Shown here piece after piece: positions 7,796 to 15,417 of a stretch of 21,312 bases of DNA. A program made the position numbers and the translations under genes. The notes below the pieces were generated by a model. It searched no databases, was not told the DNA's origin, and saw only the letters and a list, made by a program, of their open reading frames with translations. The stretch's first letter is position 1; each line of letters starts with the position of its first letter. This DNA comes from JAUASV01 sp047605685 (GTDB lineage Bacteria > Actinomycetota > Actinomycetes > Actinomycetales > Microbacteriaceae), in assembly GCA_047605685.1 (NCBI GenBank), contig JASGFF010000043.1, positions 1 through 21,312 of the forward strand. The letters run 5' to 3'.

Positions 7796-8188
7796 CTATG
7801 CGGCGGTGATCGGGGCGAAGAACCAGCGGTCGCCGTCGACGACGAGATGGACGCGCGCGTCGGGGTGGAGGGGCGTGGCTCCCTCGCGCAGATCGGCGAG
7901 CGTGCGGACGCCGCCATCGAGATCGACGTAGCCCATCGGCCGCACGTCCTCGCCGCCGACGTGGAGCCGGGTGAACGAGTAGAGCGTGCCGGTGCTGGGC
8001 AGGGCGACGCGGGAGACGTCGGTGCCGACGCAGTTGCTGCACACCACGCGGCTGCCGATCATGGTGCGCCCGCAGGCGTTGCAGCGGGTGCCGACCAGCC
8101 GGGGTCCCTCGGGGAACTGGCCGAGCAGGCTGTCCGCCTCGAGATCGGGGATCGGCCGCGGGACGGTGACGTCGGTCGTCGTGGTCAT
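7796..8188 (-). CDS. DUF35 zinc-ribbon/OB-fold protein (thiolase partner)
   Basis: A 130-residue protein. An N-terminal helix is followed by a rubredoxin-like zinc ribbon, CNAC (Cys36, Cys39) and CSNC (Cys50, Cys53). An OB-fold then begins at GTLYSFTRLHV and continues through MGYVDLDGG. Proteins of this family bind SCP-x-like thiolases or thiolase-like aldolases and help to place acyl-CoA. The start at 8188 is set by GGAGAG upstream and by an ATGA overlap with the stop of the preceding ferredoxin; a longer open frame upstream is only a shadow of that gene. Its neighbour downstream is the thiolase, so a two-protein complex is likely (inference). Confidence 0.9.
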   Translation of the reverse strand: MTTTTDVTVPRPIPDLEADSLLGQFPEGPRLVGTRCNACGRTMIGSRVVCSNCVGTDVSRVALPSTGTLYSFTRLHVGGEDVRPMGYVDLDGGVRTLADLREGATPLHPDARVHLVVDGDRWFFAPITAA

Positions 8189-8397
8189 GCTTCGCTCTCC
8201 TCGTTCCCGGCGGCTCGTGCGATGGCGCGGGTCGGGCACACGTCGATCGCCTGCTGGATCTTGTCTGCGGGATCGCCGTTCGCGTCGACGACGACGGCGA
8301 TGCTGAGCTCGTCGAGGTCGAACGTGTGGGGGGCGTAGAAGGTGCACTGGCCTGAGCCCATGCACCGGTCGCGGTCGACGGCGAGTCCGGCGCTCAT
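8185..8397 (-). CDS. [3Fe-4S] ferredoxin, P450 redox partner
   Basis: A 70-residue single-cluster ferredoxin of the type found beside actinomycete P450 genes. The ligands are Cys12 and Cys18 in RCMGSGQC and Cys54 in DVCPTRAI. The position that holds a fourth ligand in 4Fe proteins is Ser15. It sits immediately after the P450, with ATG and TGA overlapping as ATGA, and overlaps the DUF35 gene in the same way. Equimolar coupled translation with the P450 fits a direct electron-donor role. The reductase that charges it is probably one of the two encoded at 1307-4211. Confidence 0.93.
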   Translation of the reverse strand: MSAGLAVDRDRCMGSGQCTFYAPHTFDLDELSIAVVVDANGDPADKIQQAIDVCPTRAIARAAGNEESEA

Positions 8398-9689
8398 CGC
8401 TCGGCCCGCTTCTCGGTGACGTTGAGGTGGAGGTGGGTGTGGCCGCGGAACTTGTAGCTGCTGATGAGATCCCAGCGCCGCTCGCCGGCCGGGCCGTGGT
8501 GCGCGGCGTCGATCGTGATGCTGGAGGTGCGCTCGAGAATCCTCTGGATCGAGTACACGGCCTCGGCGCGAGCCAGCGGGGCTCCCGGGCAGGTGTGGAT
8601 GCCGCGGCCGAACGCCAGATGCTGGCGGGCATTGGGGCGGTTGACGTCGAACTCTGTCGGCTTGTCGAAGATCCGCCCGTCACGGCCCGCGGCGCCGTGC
8701 AGGAGCATGACGTTCGTGCCCGGGGTCAACTCGAGACCGCCGAGCACGGTGGCGCGCTTGACGAGGCGGAAGGAGCCCTTGATCGGCGCCTCGACACGCA
8801 GCGTCTCCTCGATGAACGCGGGCACCAGCGACGGCTCGCGGCGCAGCAGGTCCTGCAGGTCGGCGTCATCGGCGATGCGTTGCAGGCAGATGCCCATCAG
8901 CTGCACCGTGGTCTCCTGGCCCGCGGAGAAGAGATTCGCGGCGATGCGGGCGACCTCGATCGGCTGCGGCAGCGTGTCGTCGGGGAAGGTAGCCAGCGCC
9001 ATGCCGGTGAGCACATCGCCGGTGGGGTTCGCGCGTCGCTCCTCGATCGTGTCGATGAAGTAGTCGTAGAGACGCTCGAGACCGTTGTGGGACGCCTGCT
9101 GCAGCTGGAGGTTGCCGAGCACGGGCTGGGGGTGCGAGGCCAGCAGGTCCAGCAGCATCTGGTGGTCTTCGACGGGCACGCCGAGCAGGTCGGCGACGGC
9201 GAGGATCGCGTACTTCTTCGCATAGTCCCAGATGAACTCGAGCTGTCCCTTGGGCAGCAGCTCGTCGAGGAACCTGTCGGCGGTGTCCTTGAGGAACTGC
9301 TCGTTCTCCTTGAGCCGCTTCGGAGTGATCAGGCCCATCAGGATTGTGCGGTGGTCGGTGTGCATCGGGGGGTCGAAGGTGACGATCTGGTCGTTCGACG
9401 GGAACGAGGACCGGTGCCGCTCGAGCAGCTCGGAAAGGTCATCGCCCTCGAGCTCGAAGTCGAGGTTCAGCACCGGGCCGCCGGTTCGGTTGATCGAGGA
9501 GTAGACGTCAGGCTGGTGGTAGACCTCGAGGGCCTCGTCATAGCCGGTGACGATGACGACGCCGTACTTCGGCTCTCGGAACACCGGATGGTTGACGAGC
9601 ATGTGGTCGAAGTAGGGCTCGGCCTTCTCGGCGACCTCGGGATCGGTGAAGAAGTCGATCTCGGTCGGATTGATCTCGACGGTGTCCAT
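8394..9689 (-). CDS. Cytochrome P450 monooxygenase, first gene of catabolic operon
   Basis: A 431-residue soluble bacterial P450. The I-helix oxygen-binding motif is SAGQETT (residues 255-261), with Gln where many families have Asp or His. ExxR is EETLR at 294-298, and the heme loop is FGRGIHTCPGAPLA with Cys367 as iron ligand. TFDPPMHTDHR near 104-114 is the usual C-helix area. AAGGAG lies before the ATG. The gene leads a five-gene operon with its own 3Fe-4S ferredoxin and acyl-CoA enzymes, so it likely makes the first hydroxylation of a growth substrate. The CYP family cannot be assigned by eye; the sequence is clearly unlike the second P450 at 20445. Confidence 0.95.
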   Translation of the reverse strand: MDTVEINPTEIDFFTDPEVAEKAEPYFDHMLVNHPVFREPKYGVVIVTGYDEALEVYHQPDVYSSINRTGGPVLNLDFELEGDDLSELLERHRSSFPSNDQIVTFDPPMHTDHRTILMGLITPKRLKENEQFLKDTADRFLDELLPKGQLEFIWDYAKKYAILAVADLLGVPVEDHQMLLDLLASHPQPVLGNLQLQQASHNGLERLYDYFIDTIEERRANPTGDVLTGMALATFPDDTLPQPIEVARIAANLFSAGQETTVQLMGICLQRIADDADLQDLLRREPSLVPAFIEETLRVEAPIKGSFRLVKRATVLGGLELTPGTNVMLLHGAAGRDGRIFDKPTEFDVNRPNARQHLAFGRGIHTCPGAPLARAEAVYSIQRILERTSSITIDAAHHGPAGERRWDLISSYKFRGHTHLHLNVTEKRAER

Positions 9690-9765
9690 CCCTGTCTCCT
9701 TCGTTGAGTCGCCGCGCTTGCCGCGGCGGTCTGAGGCTCCGTTGCTTCAGCGGGGTTGCGTAAAT

Positions 9766-9783
9766 GTTTCTTTATAAAGAACA
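9766..9783 (-). promoter_or_regulatory. Candidate operator upstream of the P450 operon
   Basis: On the minus strand this reads TGTTCTTTATAAAGAAAC. It contains a perfect 14-base palindrome, TTCTTTATAAAGAA (9768-9781), standing out as AT-rich in a GC-rich region. It lies about 77 bases before the P450 start. It matches 15 of 18 positions of the element before the transporter gene and 12 of 18 of that before the cyclase gene. TATAAA inside it could double as a -10 box, but no good -35 is seen. Confidence 0.5.
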
Positions 9784-9851
9784 CCTGTCCCGTAAAACGT
9801 CACGACCAGGATCGTCGTTCACGAAGCCGGTGTCAAGCCGCTCGGGGGGAA

Positions 9852-9894
9852 CTCGGCGCTGCCCGAGCGATCCTCTTGCCCGGGCGGCGCCGAG
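9852..9894 (-). terminator. Strong hairpin after the aldehyde dehydrogenase gene
   Basis: Two 14-base arms, 9852-9865 and 9881-9894, pair with a single T-G mismatch around a 15-base loop. The hairpin begins four bases beyond the dehydrogenase stop codon and separates it from the P450 operon promoter region. No T tract follows. The length of the stem and its placement make a terminator likely. Confidence 0.7.
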
Positions 9895-9897
9895 CGC

Positions 9898-11391
9898 TCA
9901 CTGGAACCTGGACGGCTTCGTGTCGAGGACGAGCGTCTTCGTCTCCAGGTAGGCCAGCAGACCCTGCACGCCGCCTTCGCGGCCGTAGCCGGACTGCTTG
10001 AAGCCGCCGTAGCCCATGTTCGTGTCGACCTTGAACCCGTTGTGCCCGACCGTGCCGGAGCGCAGCCGGCGCGCGACCTGGTAGGCCCGGTCGATGTCAT
10101 GGGTGAACACGGCGTTGTTAAGCCCGTACTGGGTGCCGTTGGCGAATTCGATCGCCTGCTCCTGGCTCGCGGTCGGGATCACCGAGATCACCGGCCCGAA
10201 GATCTCCTCCTGGGCGATGGTGGAGGCGTTGTCGACGTTCGCGAACACCGTGGGCTCGACGTAGAAGCCGCGCGGCAGGTCGGCCGGGCGACGACCGCCG
10301 GTGACGAGGGTCGCCCCCTCATCGAGCCCCTTCTGGACGTAGCCGAGGACGCGCTCGTGCTGCCGGGCCATCGCGAGCGGACCCATCTGGCTCTCCGGGT
10401 CGAACGGGTCGCCGACCTTGACAGCGCCGAAGGCGGATCCGAGCGCCTCGGCGAACTCGTCGTGCCTGTCCTTCGAGACGATGACGCGGGTCAGCGACAT
10501 GCACACCTGCCCGGTGATCGAGGTCTCGGCCTGCGCGATCGCGGTGGCGGCATCGCCGAGGTCGTAGTCGTCGAGGACAACGGCAGCAGACTTCCCGCCG
10601 AGTTCCAGGGTGTAGCGAGCGAGGCGCTCTCCGGCGATGGTGGCGATGCGCCGGCCCACGACGCCCGAACCGGTGAAGCCGATCTTGTCGACGCGGGCGT
10701 CGCGCACCAACTGCTCCGAGACGGCGCGGTCGGCCGTGACGACGTTGAGGACACCGGCCGGAAGCCCGATCTCCTCGGCGATCTCCGCGAGGATGTAGAG
10801 CTCGCCGGGTGCCTCGGGCGGCGCCTTGAGCACGATCGTGCATCCGGCGAGCAGGGCCGGAGCGACCTTGTAGGCGGCGAGGGACAGGGGGGTGTTCCAC
10901 GGCACGATGGCGGCGACGACCCCGACGGGCTCATGCACGACCGCGCCCCAGTCGGAGAACTCGGGCTTGCCCTGGACCTCCCACTCGAATGTGTCGGCGA
11001 GGTCGGCGTAGTTGTCAAACAGCGCCGGCACGCGGGCGATCGAGTAGGCCGACATCCGAAAGACCGGTCCGGCCTGCCTCGTCCAGAACGTCGCTGCCTC
11101 GGTCGAGCGGTCCCGAAGTCGGGCGGCGATCTTGCGGAGGTACTCCGCACGCTCCCGGGGCTCGAGGAACGGCCACGGCGAGTGATCGAAGGCGTTGCGG
11201 GCGGCGGCGATCGCATCGTCCATGTCCTCGGAGCCCGCTTCGGCGACGCGATAGAAGGCGTCCTCGGTCGCCGAGTCGATGATGTCGAACCCGCGTCCGC
11301 TCTTCGGCAGCACCCACTCGCCGTTGATGTACAGGCGGTCCGGGTGCTTGAGTGACACCGGCGCCTCGCGGATGGTCAGCAGGTCGGTCAT
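9898..11391 (-). CDS. NAD(P)-dependent aldehyde dehydrogenase
   Basis: A 497-residue member of the ALDH superfamily, normal in length. It oxidises an aldehyde to the acid. Visible residues: the cofactor and oxyanion-site PWN at 164-166 and Lys189 in VLKAP. The general base is Glu263 in LELGGKSA, and the nucleophile is Cys297 in GQVCMS. EEIFGPV lies near the C-terminal third. The ATG at 11391 is preceded by GAAAGG. The gene lies 38 bases after the SDR and ends at a strong hairpin, so the two form one unit: alcohol to aldehyde to acid is the simplest reading. The substrate is not evident; the P450 product is a reasonable guess. Confidence 0.95.
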   Translation of the reverse strand: MTDLLTIREAPVSLKHPDRLYINGEWVLPKSGRGFDIIDSATEDAFYRVAEAGSEDMDDAIAAARNAFDHSPWPFLEPRERAEYLRKIAARLRDRSTEAATFWTRQAGPVFRMSAYSIARVPALFDNYADLADTFEWEVQGKPEFSDWGAVVHEPVGVVAAIVPWNTPLSLAAYKVAPALLAGCTIVLKAPPEAPGELYILAEIAEEIGLPAGVLNVVTADRAVSEQLVRDARVDKIGFTGSGVVGRRIATIAGERLARYTLELGGKSAAVVLDDYDLGDAATAIAQAETSITGQVCMSLTRVIVSKDRHDEFAEALGSAFGAVKVGDPFDPESQMGPLAMARQHERVLGYVQKGLDEGATLVTGGRRPADLPRGFYVEPTVFANVDNASTIAQEEIFGPVISVIPTASQEQAIEFANGTQYGLNNAVFTHDIDRAYQVARRLRSGTVGHNGFKVDTNMGYGGFKQSGYGREGGVQGLLAYLETKTLVLDTKPSRFQ

Positions 11392-11429
11392 CTGCTTCTA
11401 CCTTTCTTCTTCTCTTGTTCTCGGGTCGA

Positions 11430-12308
11430 TCAGGCCGGCTGCCGCGACATGACCGCCTGGAACGTCCATCCGAGGCGGTCGGGCGAGAGCCCGGCGATCT
11501 CCTTGGCATTCATCCCGAAGTCGACGCAGATGTGCTCACCGGAGACGTAGCCGGCCAGGTCACTGCCGAGGAACACGAGCACACGCGCCATATCGGCGGC
11601 CTCGGCGAGCCGGCCGGCCGGCCCGAGGTCCGCCTCGACCTTGTCCATGCCGCCCTTCATCTCGGCGAACTCGCCGATCATGCCGGTGTTCGTCATCGCC
11701 GGGAGCACAGCGTTGATCCGGATCTTCTTGAGGTCGGCGAGCGGGCTGACCTGCTCGGCGACCCAGTAGTTGAGCACGCGCTTGGAGAGGATGTAGCCGA
11801 GCGAGCCGGGGACCTGCCCCGCGAAGCGGTCGTTGAACGCCTCGGCGGCGCCGACTAGCGCGTCCCAGCCCTCAGCCTCGGTGAGGGGGAGGATCTCGGC
11901 GCGGATGTCCGGCGTCTCCCAGCGAAGGCCGCCGTTGGAGGTGACAAAGGTGAGCGAGCCGCCTTCGACGACACGGTCCTTCAGATAGGTGTCGGTGATG
12001 TACTTGTTCGCCACCCAGTTGACCGTGAGGGTCTCCAGGAAGCTGTTGTGCACGCCGGAGATGCCTGCGACCCCGAAGAACGCGTCGATGCTGTCCGGGA
12101 TCTCGGCGAAGGCGGCGTCGATGGAGTCCTTCTCGCCGAGGTTGCCGATGATCGACCGCGTCACGCCGGCCACCGGCGACTCGACCCGATCGAGCGCATG
12201 GACCTGCGCGCCGAGGTCGACGAGGATCTCGCTGAGGGCGCGGCCCATTCCGGAGGCCGCGCCGGTGACGACGACGACCTTTCCTGCATATCCGAGGTAA
12301 TCAGTCAC
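11430..12308 (-). CDS. Classical SDR family alcohol/ketone dehydrogenase
   Basis: A 292-residue NAD(P)-dependent dehydrogenase. The cofactor motif is VTGAASGMG at 14-22. The next block reads FFGVAGISG in place of the common NNAG. Asn97 follows, then Ser124 in FVTSNGG, with Tyr172 and Lys176 in GYILSK. The protein is longer than the usual 250 residues, mainly through an insert around 128-165 and a C-terminal extension. This recalls SDRs related to 3-alpha-hydroxysteroid or coniferyl alcohol dehydrogenases, but that is only a resemblance. The start is GTG, supported by GGAG seven bases upstream. A strong hairpin lies directly ahead and no promoter is visible in the remaining 26 bases. Confidence 0.9.
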   Translation of the reverse strand: MTDYLGYAGKVVVVTGAASGMGRALSEILVDLGAQVHALDRVESPVAGVTRSIIGNLGEKDSIDAAFAEIPDSIDAFFGVAGISGVHNSFLETLTVNWVANKYITDTYLKDRVVEGGSLTFVTSNGGLRWETPDIRAEILPLTEAEGWDALVGAAEAFNDRFAGQVPGSLGYILSKRVLNYWVAEQVSPLADLKKIRINAVLPAMTNTGMIGEFAEMKGGMDKVEADLGPAGRLAEAADMARVLVFLGSDLAGYVSGEHICVDFGMNAKEIAGLSPDRLGWTFQAVMSRQPA

Positions 12309-12334
12309 AGCTGTCTCCGTTCGATTCGATGGGC

Positions 12335-12370
12335 TCGGGAGGGGCCACCCGGGTCGGGCGCCCCTCCCGA
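12335..12370 (-). terminator. Perfect 11-pair hairpin between transporter and SDR genes
   Basis: Arms 12335-12345 and 12360-12370 are exact reverse complements around a 14-base loop. The hairpin sits 12 bases beyond the transporter's stop and 27 bases before the SDR start. It would end the transporter transcript or act as a partial terminator that lowers SDR-ALDH expression. No T tract. Confidence 0.65.
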
Positions 12371-12381
12371 TCGGTTGTGGC

Positions 12382-13881
12382 CTAGTGGGCGATGACGGGC
12401 AGCTCCGTGCCGGCCAGGACGGGGACGTCGTCCTCGGGCGTCTCCGTGATCGCCTTGGGCTTGCGCAGGAAGAAGGCGAGCACGAGGCCGACCGCGGTGA
12501 GCGCGGCGACGAGTATGAACACGATGTTGTAGCCGGCCTCGGTGCTGGGCGCGAACTCCGGTGTCAGCTGGATGGCGTAGGCGGCGAGGATCGCAGAGCT
12601 GACCGAGGTGCCGACACCGCCGATCGCGGTCTGGATGACGGAGTAGACGCCGGTGGCCTCGCTGGTGTTCTTCGCCGCCGAGTTCTCCACGACGAGCGTC
12701 GGCAGCGAGGAGAGCATGAACGACGTCGAGATGGTGAGCGCGATCTGGCTGACGATGAAGAACGGGAAGGAGTGGAGCACCGTCGCGGCGATGATGGTCA
12801 GAACGGCCGCGACGATCCCGGCCACCGCGGAGATGATGAAGCTCATCCGGGCCCGACCACCTCGAGCGATACGACCGCTGAGCGGCGCGAGCGCGAAGCC
12901 GACGAGCCCGATCAGGAACGAGGCGAGGCCAGCGGGTCCTGGATCGATGCCGAAGCCTACGGGAGCAGAGGTCGGGTACTGCATGATCAGCTGGCCCAGG
13001 TAGCCGAAGGCCCCGGTGCCGAAGCAAGCAAAGGCGGCGATGAGGAACGTCAGACCGAGATTGCGCTGCACGAAGTATCGGACGTTGACCATCGGCGCCT
13101 TGTGCCTGGCCTCCCAGATCGCCCAGAAGACGAGCACGAGCGCACCGAGGCCGATCACGCTCCACACCACCGCCGAGCCCCAGCCCAGACCGGTGGAGGC
13201 GTTGATGCCGAACAGGACCAGCGCGATGCCGGGCGCGAAGAGGATGCCGCCGAGCCAGTCGATGCGCACACGCCCGCCCTGTCGCGCCGAGCTGGGCAGC
13301 CAGATCGCGAAGATCGCCGTGACGACGGTGAGCAGGCCGGATACGACGAAGATCCAGTGCCAACCGGCGTACTGCACGATGTAGCCGGCGATGAGGTTGC
13401 CGGCCGCGCCGGCGAGCATCGCCGTGCCGGCAGTGATGGCCAGGCCGATCGAGAGGTTCTTGGGGGTGCTGTGCTGGCGGATGATCCCGAACGCGAGCGG
13501 AAGCACGCCACCGGTCAGCCCCTGGATGGCACGACCGATGATCACCCCGCTGATGTCGGGCGCGACGAGGCTGATGACCGAGCCGACGATCGAGGCGCCG
13601 AGCAGGACGATGAGCACGCGCTTGCGCCCGAAGACGTCGCCGAGGCGACCGGCGATCGCGGCCGATGCCGCGCCGACGAGGAGGAAGCCCGTCAGCACCC
13701 AGCTGACAGCACTGATGTCGACGCTGAACTCCTGCTCGAGAGCCGGCAGCGCCGTGTACATCATCGTCGACTCGAACGTGCTCGTGACGGCGGCGAGGAG
13801 AAGGACGGCAAGGATGAATCCAAACGGACGCGAGCCCGGGGCTCTCACTGCGGCCGTGAAGGGTGATGCTTCGGACGACAT
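12382..13881 (-). CDS. MFS transporter, DHA2 (14-helix, drug/H+ antiporter) type
   Basis: A 499-residue integral membrane protein with many hydrophobic helices, the first near residues 20-40. The MFS loop motif GRLGDVFGRKRVLI occurs near 78-91, and RAIQGLTGGVLPLAFG near 117-132 follows the pattern of the fourth and fifth helices. Length and pattern fit the EmrB/QacA-like DHA2 family. The open frame extends to 14082, but ATG 13881 is chosen: the preceding residues are not membrane-protein-like, and GAAAGG lies upstream. In a catabolic cluster it could import the substrate or export a toxic intermediate; the sequence does not tell direction or cargo. It is divergent from the cyclase gene. Confidence 0.9.
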   Translation of the reverse strand: MSSEASPFTAAVRAPGSRPFGFILAVLLLAAVTSTFESTMMYTALPALEQEFSVDISAVSWVLTGFLLVGAASAAIAGRLGDVFGRKRVLIVLLGASIVGSVISLVAPDISGVIIGRAIQGLTGGVLPLAFGIIRQHSTPKNLSIGLAITAGTAMLAGAAGNLIAGYIVQYAGWHWIFVVSGLLTVVTAIFAIWLPSSARQGGRVRIDWLGGILFAPGIALVLFGINASTGLGWGSAVVWSVIGLGALVLVFWAIWEARHKAPMVNVRYFVQRNLGLTFLIAAFACFGTGAFGYLGQLIMQYPTSAPVGFGIDPGPAGLASFLIGLVGFALAPLSGRIARGGRARMSFIISAVAGIVAAVLTIIAATVLHSFPFFIVSQIALTISTSFMLSSLPTLVVENSAAKNTSEATGVYSVIQTAIGGVGTSVSSAILAAYAIQLTPEFAPSTEAGYNIVFILVAALTAVGLVLAFFLRKPKAITETPEDDVPVLAGTELPVIAH

Positions 13882-14034
13882 TGTCTGATGCCCTTTCGAG
13901 GTGTGCCCCCGGCGGTCGCCGACGGGTTCTGGAGCCCGCCGGTGGTGAACGGCCCTGTTCGCTGCAGCCCCGGCGGAACCGTGTTCAGTTGCATCGCTCC
14001 GCGGCCCAGTGTCGTGTTCTGGCCCCGAGGTAGC

Positions 14035-14052
14035 GTTTCGTTTTAGAGAACA
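14035..14052 (-). promoter_or_regulatory. Candidate operator upstream of the MFS transporter
   Basis: On the minus strand this reads TGTTCTCTAAAACGAAAC, identical at 15 of 18 positions to the element before the P450 operon. It lies about 154 bases before the transporter start, in an AT-rich island. It fits the shared pattern TGTTCNNTAWNNNNAAAC. Confidence 0.5.
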
Positions 14053-14242
14053 GGTGATCTCTATTACGGCGATGAGTCTCATACGCCCACCCGAATCATG
14101 TCAAGCGGGCGAGGGCGTGGATTTCGGCGGTCGCTCCGCAGCAGCCCGCGGAGCACGCGGCAGGCGACCGGATCGCCCCAGGATGCGTGGGTCGTGAGGC
14201 TCGGCGTTGACGACTCGGCCACCCACCGGGCAATATGGGTTC

Positions 14243-14281
14243 GTTCCGTTCTACACAATGACTGTTTGCAAATACGGAACA
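14243..14281 (+). promoter_or_regulatory. Candidate operator with inverted repeat before the cyclase gene
   Basis: GTTCCGT (14243-14249) and ACGGAAC (14274-14280) form an exact seven-base inverted repeat with centres 31 bases apart, about three helix turns. The right part, read on the minus strand, is TGTTCCGTATTTGCAAAC (14264-14281) and fits the motif seen before the P450 and transporter genes. It ends 53 bases before the cyclase start. Confidence 0.5.
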
Positions 14282-14334
14282 CTGATTGATCTGAAACCAT
14301 AACGACAAGAGCCGTACAACAAGGGAGTTGTCTC

Positions 14335-15321
14335 ATGACGGATGAGCTCGGGCCCGACCCGCTGGCACCCTGGGTGCGCGAGATCGCGGCGCAGCATGAC
14401 GCCGCGCGCCATGTCGCGGGCGTACGGTGCCGGGGATCGGTGACGCTCATCGACGAGGCAGCGCGGCTTCGCGGTGTCGCCGCGGTCCGGCTCGGCAAGG
14501 CCGTCTCCCTCGAGCGGGAGATCGAGACACGCCCGGCGCAGCTGGAACTGCTCGCGGAAGCGGCCGCCGAGGAGAAGCGGCAATGGCAGGAGCTCGCGGT
14601 CGTCGAGCTCCCCGACGGACACGGCAGCGTCGACCTCGAGGTGCGCGCCGGCAGCTACGGGCGCAGCGCCCACGGCGGCGACGTCATCAGCTACGACGCG
14701 CACGGCGTCCACAACACCCACATGGACGGCTTCGCCCACCTCGGCGCCGACGGGACCTGGCACGGCGGCATCCCGATCGAGGCTTCGCAGACGGATGAGG
14801 ACACGATGGTCACCTGGGCGCGACACGGCATCGCGACCCGGGCCGTGCTGCTGGACATCCCGGCGGTCCGCGGCACGCAATGGGTCACGGCCGACTCCCC
14901 CGTCAGCGCGGACGAGCTCGACGCCGCCGTCGAGGCCGCGGGTGTCGAGCTCGAGCCCGGCGACGCGCTGCTGATCTATCAGGGACGTGACCGCTTCGAG
15001 GCGGCCGGCCACCGCTACACCCCGGGAGCCGTGCCTCAGGCACGTCCGGGCATCGGCGAGTCGGGCGCCCGGTGGATCGCCGCGCAGGATCCCGGACTCG
15101 TCGCCTGGGACTTCCACGACGCGCGCAGCAATCCGGCCCGGGCTCTCGAGGTCCACGCCCTGATCTTCGCCATCGGACTGTGCCTCATCGACAACTGCTT
15201 GCTCGGACCGGCAGCCACAACGCTCAAGTCGGCCGGGGTCTCCACCGGACTGCTCGTGGCCGCACCAACCGCAATCCACCGCTCGACGGGGGTCATCATC
15301 AACCCCCTGCTGCTCTACTGA
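14335..15321 (+). CDS. Cyclase-family (PF04199) metal-dependent hydrolase
   Basis: A 328-residue member of the family that includes bacterial kynurenine formamidase and other amide or lactone hydrolases. The metal-binding signature is in GVHNTHMDGFAH: His129, Asp131 and His135 fit HxDxxxH. GDALLIYQGR near 218-227 and a C-terminal ALEVHALIF region, which supplies further family residues, follow. The first 80 or so residues are a helical extension. AAGGGAG lies before the ATG. It heads the unit containing pntAB and a GDSL hydrolase and is divergent from the transporter, sharing a regulatory region with it. In a pathway it could open a lactone or cyclic amide; the actual substrate is unknown. 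Confidence 0.85.
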   Translation: MTDELGPDPLAPWVREIAAQHDAARHVAGVRCRGSVTLIDEAARLRGVAAVRLGKAVSLEREIETRPAQLELLAEAAAEEKRQWQELAVVELPDGHGSVDLEVRAGSYGRSAHGGDVISYDAHGVHNTHMDGFAHLGADGTWHGGIPIEASQTDEDTMVTWARHGIATRAVLLDIPAVRGTQWVTADSPVSADELDAAVEAAGVELEPGDALLIYQGRDRFEAAGHRYTPGAVPQARPGIGESGARWIAAQDPGLVAWDFHDARSNPARALEVHALIFAIGLCLIDNCLLGPAATTLKSAGVSTGLLVAAPTAIHRSTGVIINPLLLY

Positions 15322-15344
15322 GCCGCTCCCGCACCACACCAGCG

Positions 15345-15361
15345 ACCGCGGCGGCCGCGGT
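15345..15361 (+). terminator. Short GC hairpin between cyclase and pntA
   Basis: ACCGCGG and CCGCGGT form a seven-pair stem with a three-base loop, 24 bases after the cyclase stop. No T tract follows, so it may be a weak or partial terminator, or chance in GC-rich DNA. Confidence 0.3.
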
Positions 15362-15417
15362 ACTCGCCGATCCTCGCCCGACCATCGATCGCGTCACTCA
15401 CATCGAAGGAGACCCCT

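Larger units (their letters stand above)
13882..14334. other. 453-base divergent intergenic region
   Basis: This stretch separates the transporter (minus) from the cyclase (plus). It holds two AT-richer islands carrying the operator-like elements at 14035-14052 and 14243-14281. Short reading frames within it show no recognisable protein. The middle (about 14100-14230) is GC-rich with no feature I can name. Promoters for both directions must lie here, but no convincing -35/-10 pair was found. Confidence 0.6.

Noticed and set aside
6647..8338. 563-codon open frame on the plus strand
   Set aside because: Antisense to the thiolase, DUF35 and ferredoxin genes, all of which have clear motifs and overlapping starts and stops.
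8427..9707. 426-codon open frame on the plus strand over the P450 gene
   Set aside because: Antisense to a P450 with complete I-helix, ExxR and heme motifs; no motif of its own.
12385..13866. 493-codon open frame on the plus strand
   Set aside because: Antisense to the MFS transporter; composition is charged and repetitive, as expected of the complement of membrane-protein codons.
14009..14498. Short frames in the transporter-cyclase intergenic region as small genes
   Set aside because: None has both a ribosome site and a recognisable or compositionally protein-like sequence, and they cross the operator-like elements.
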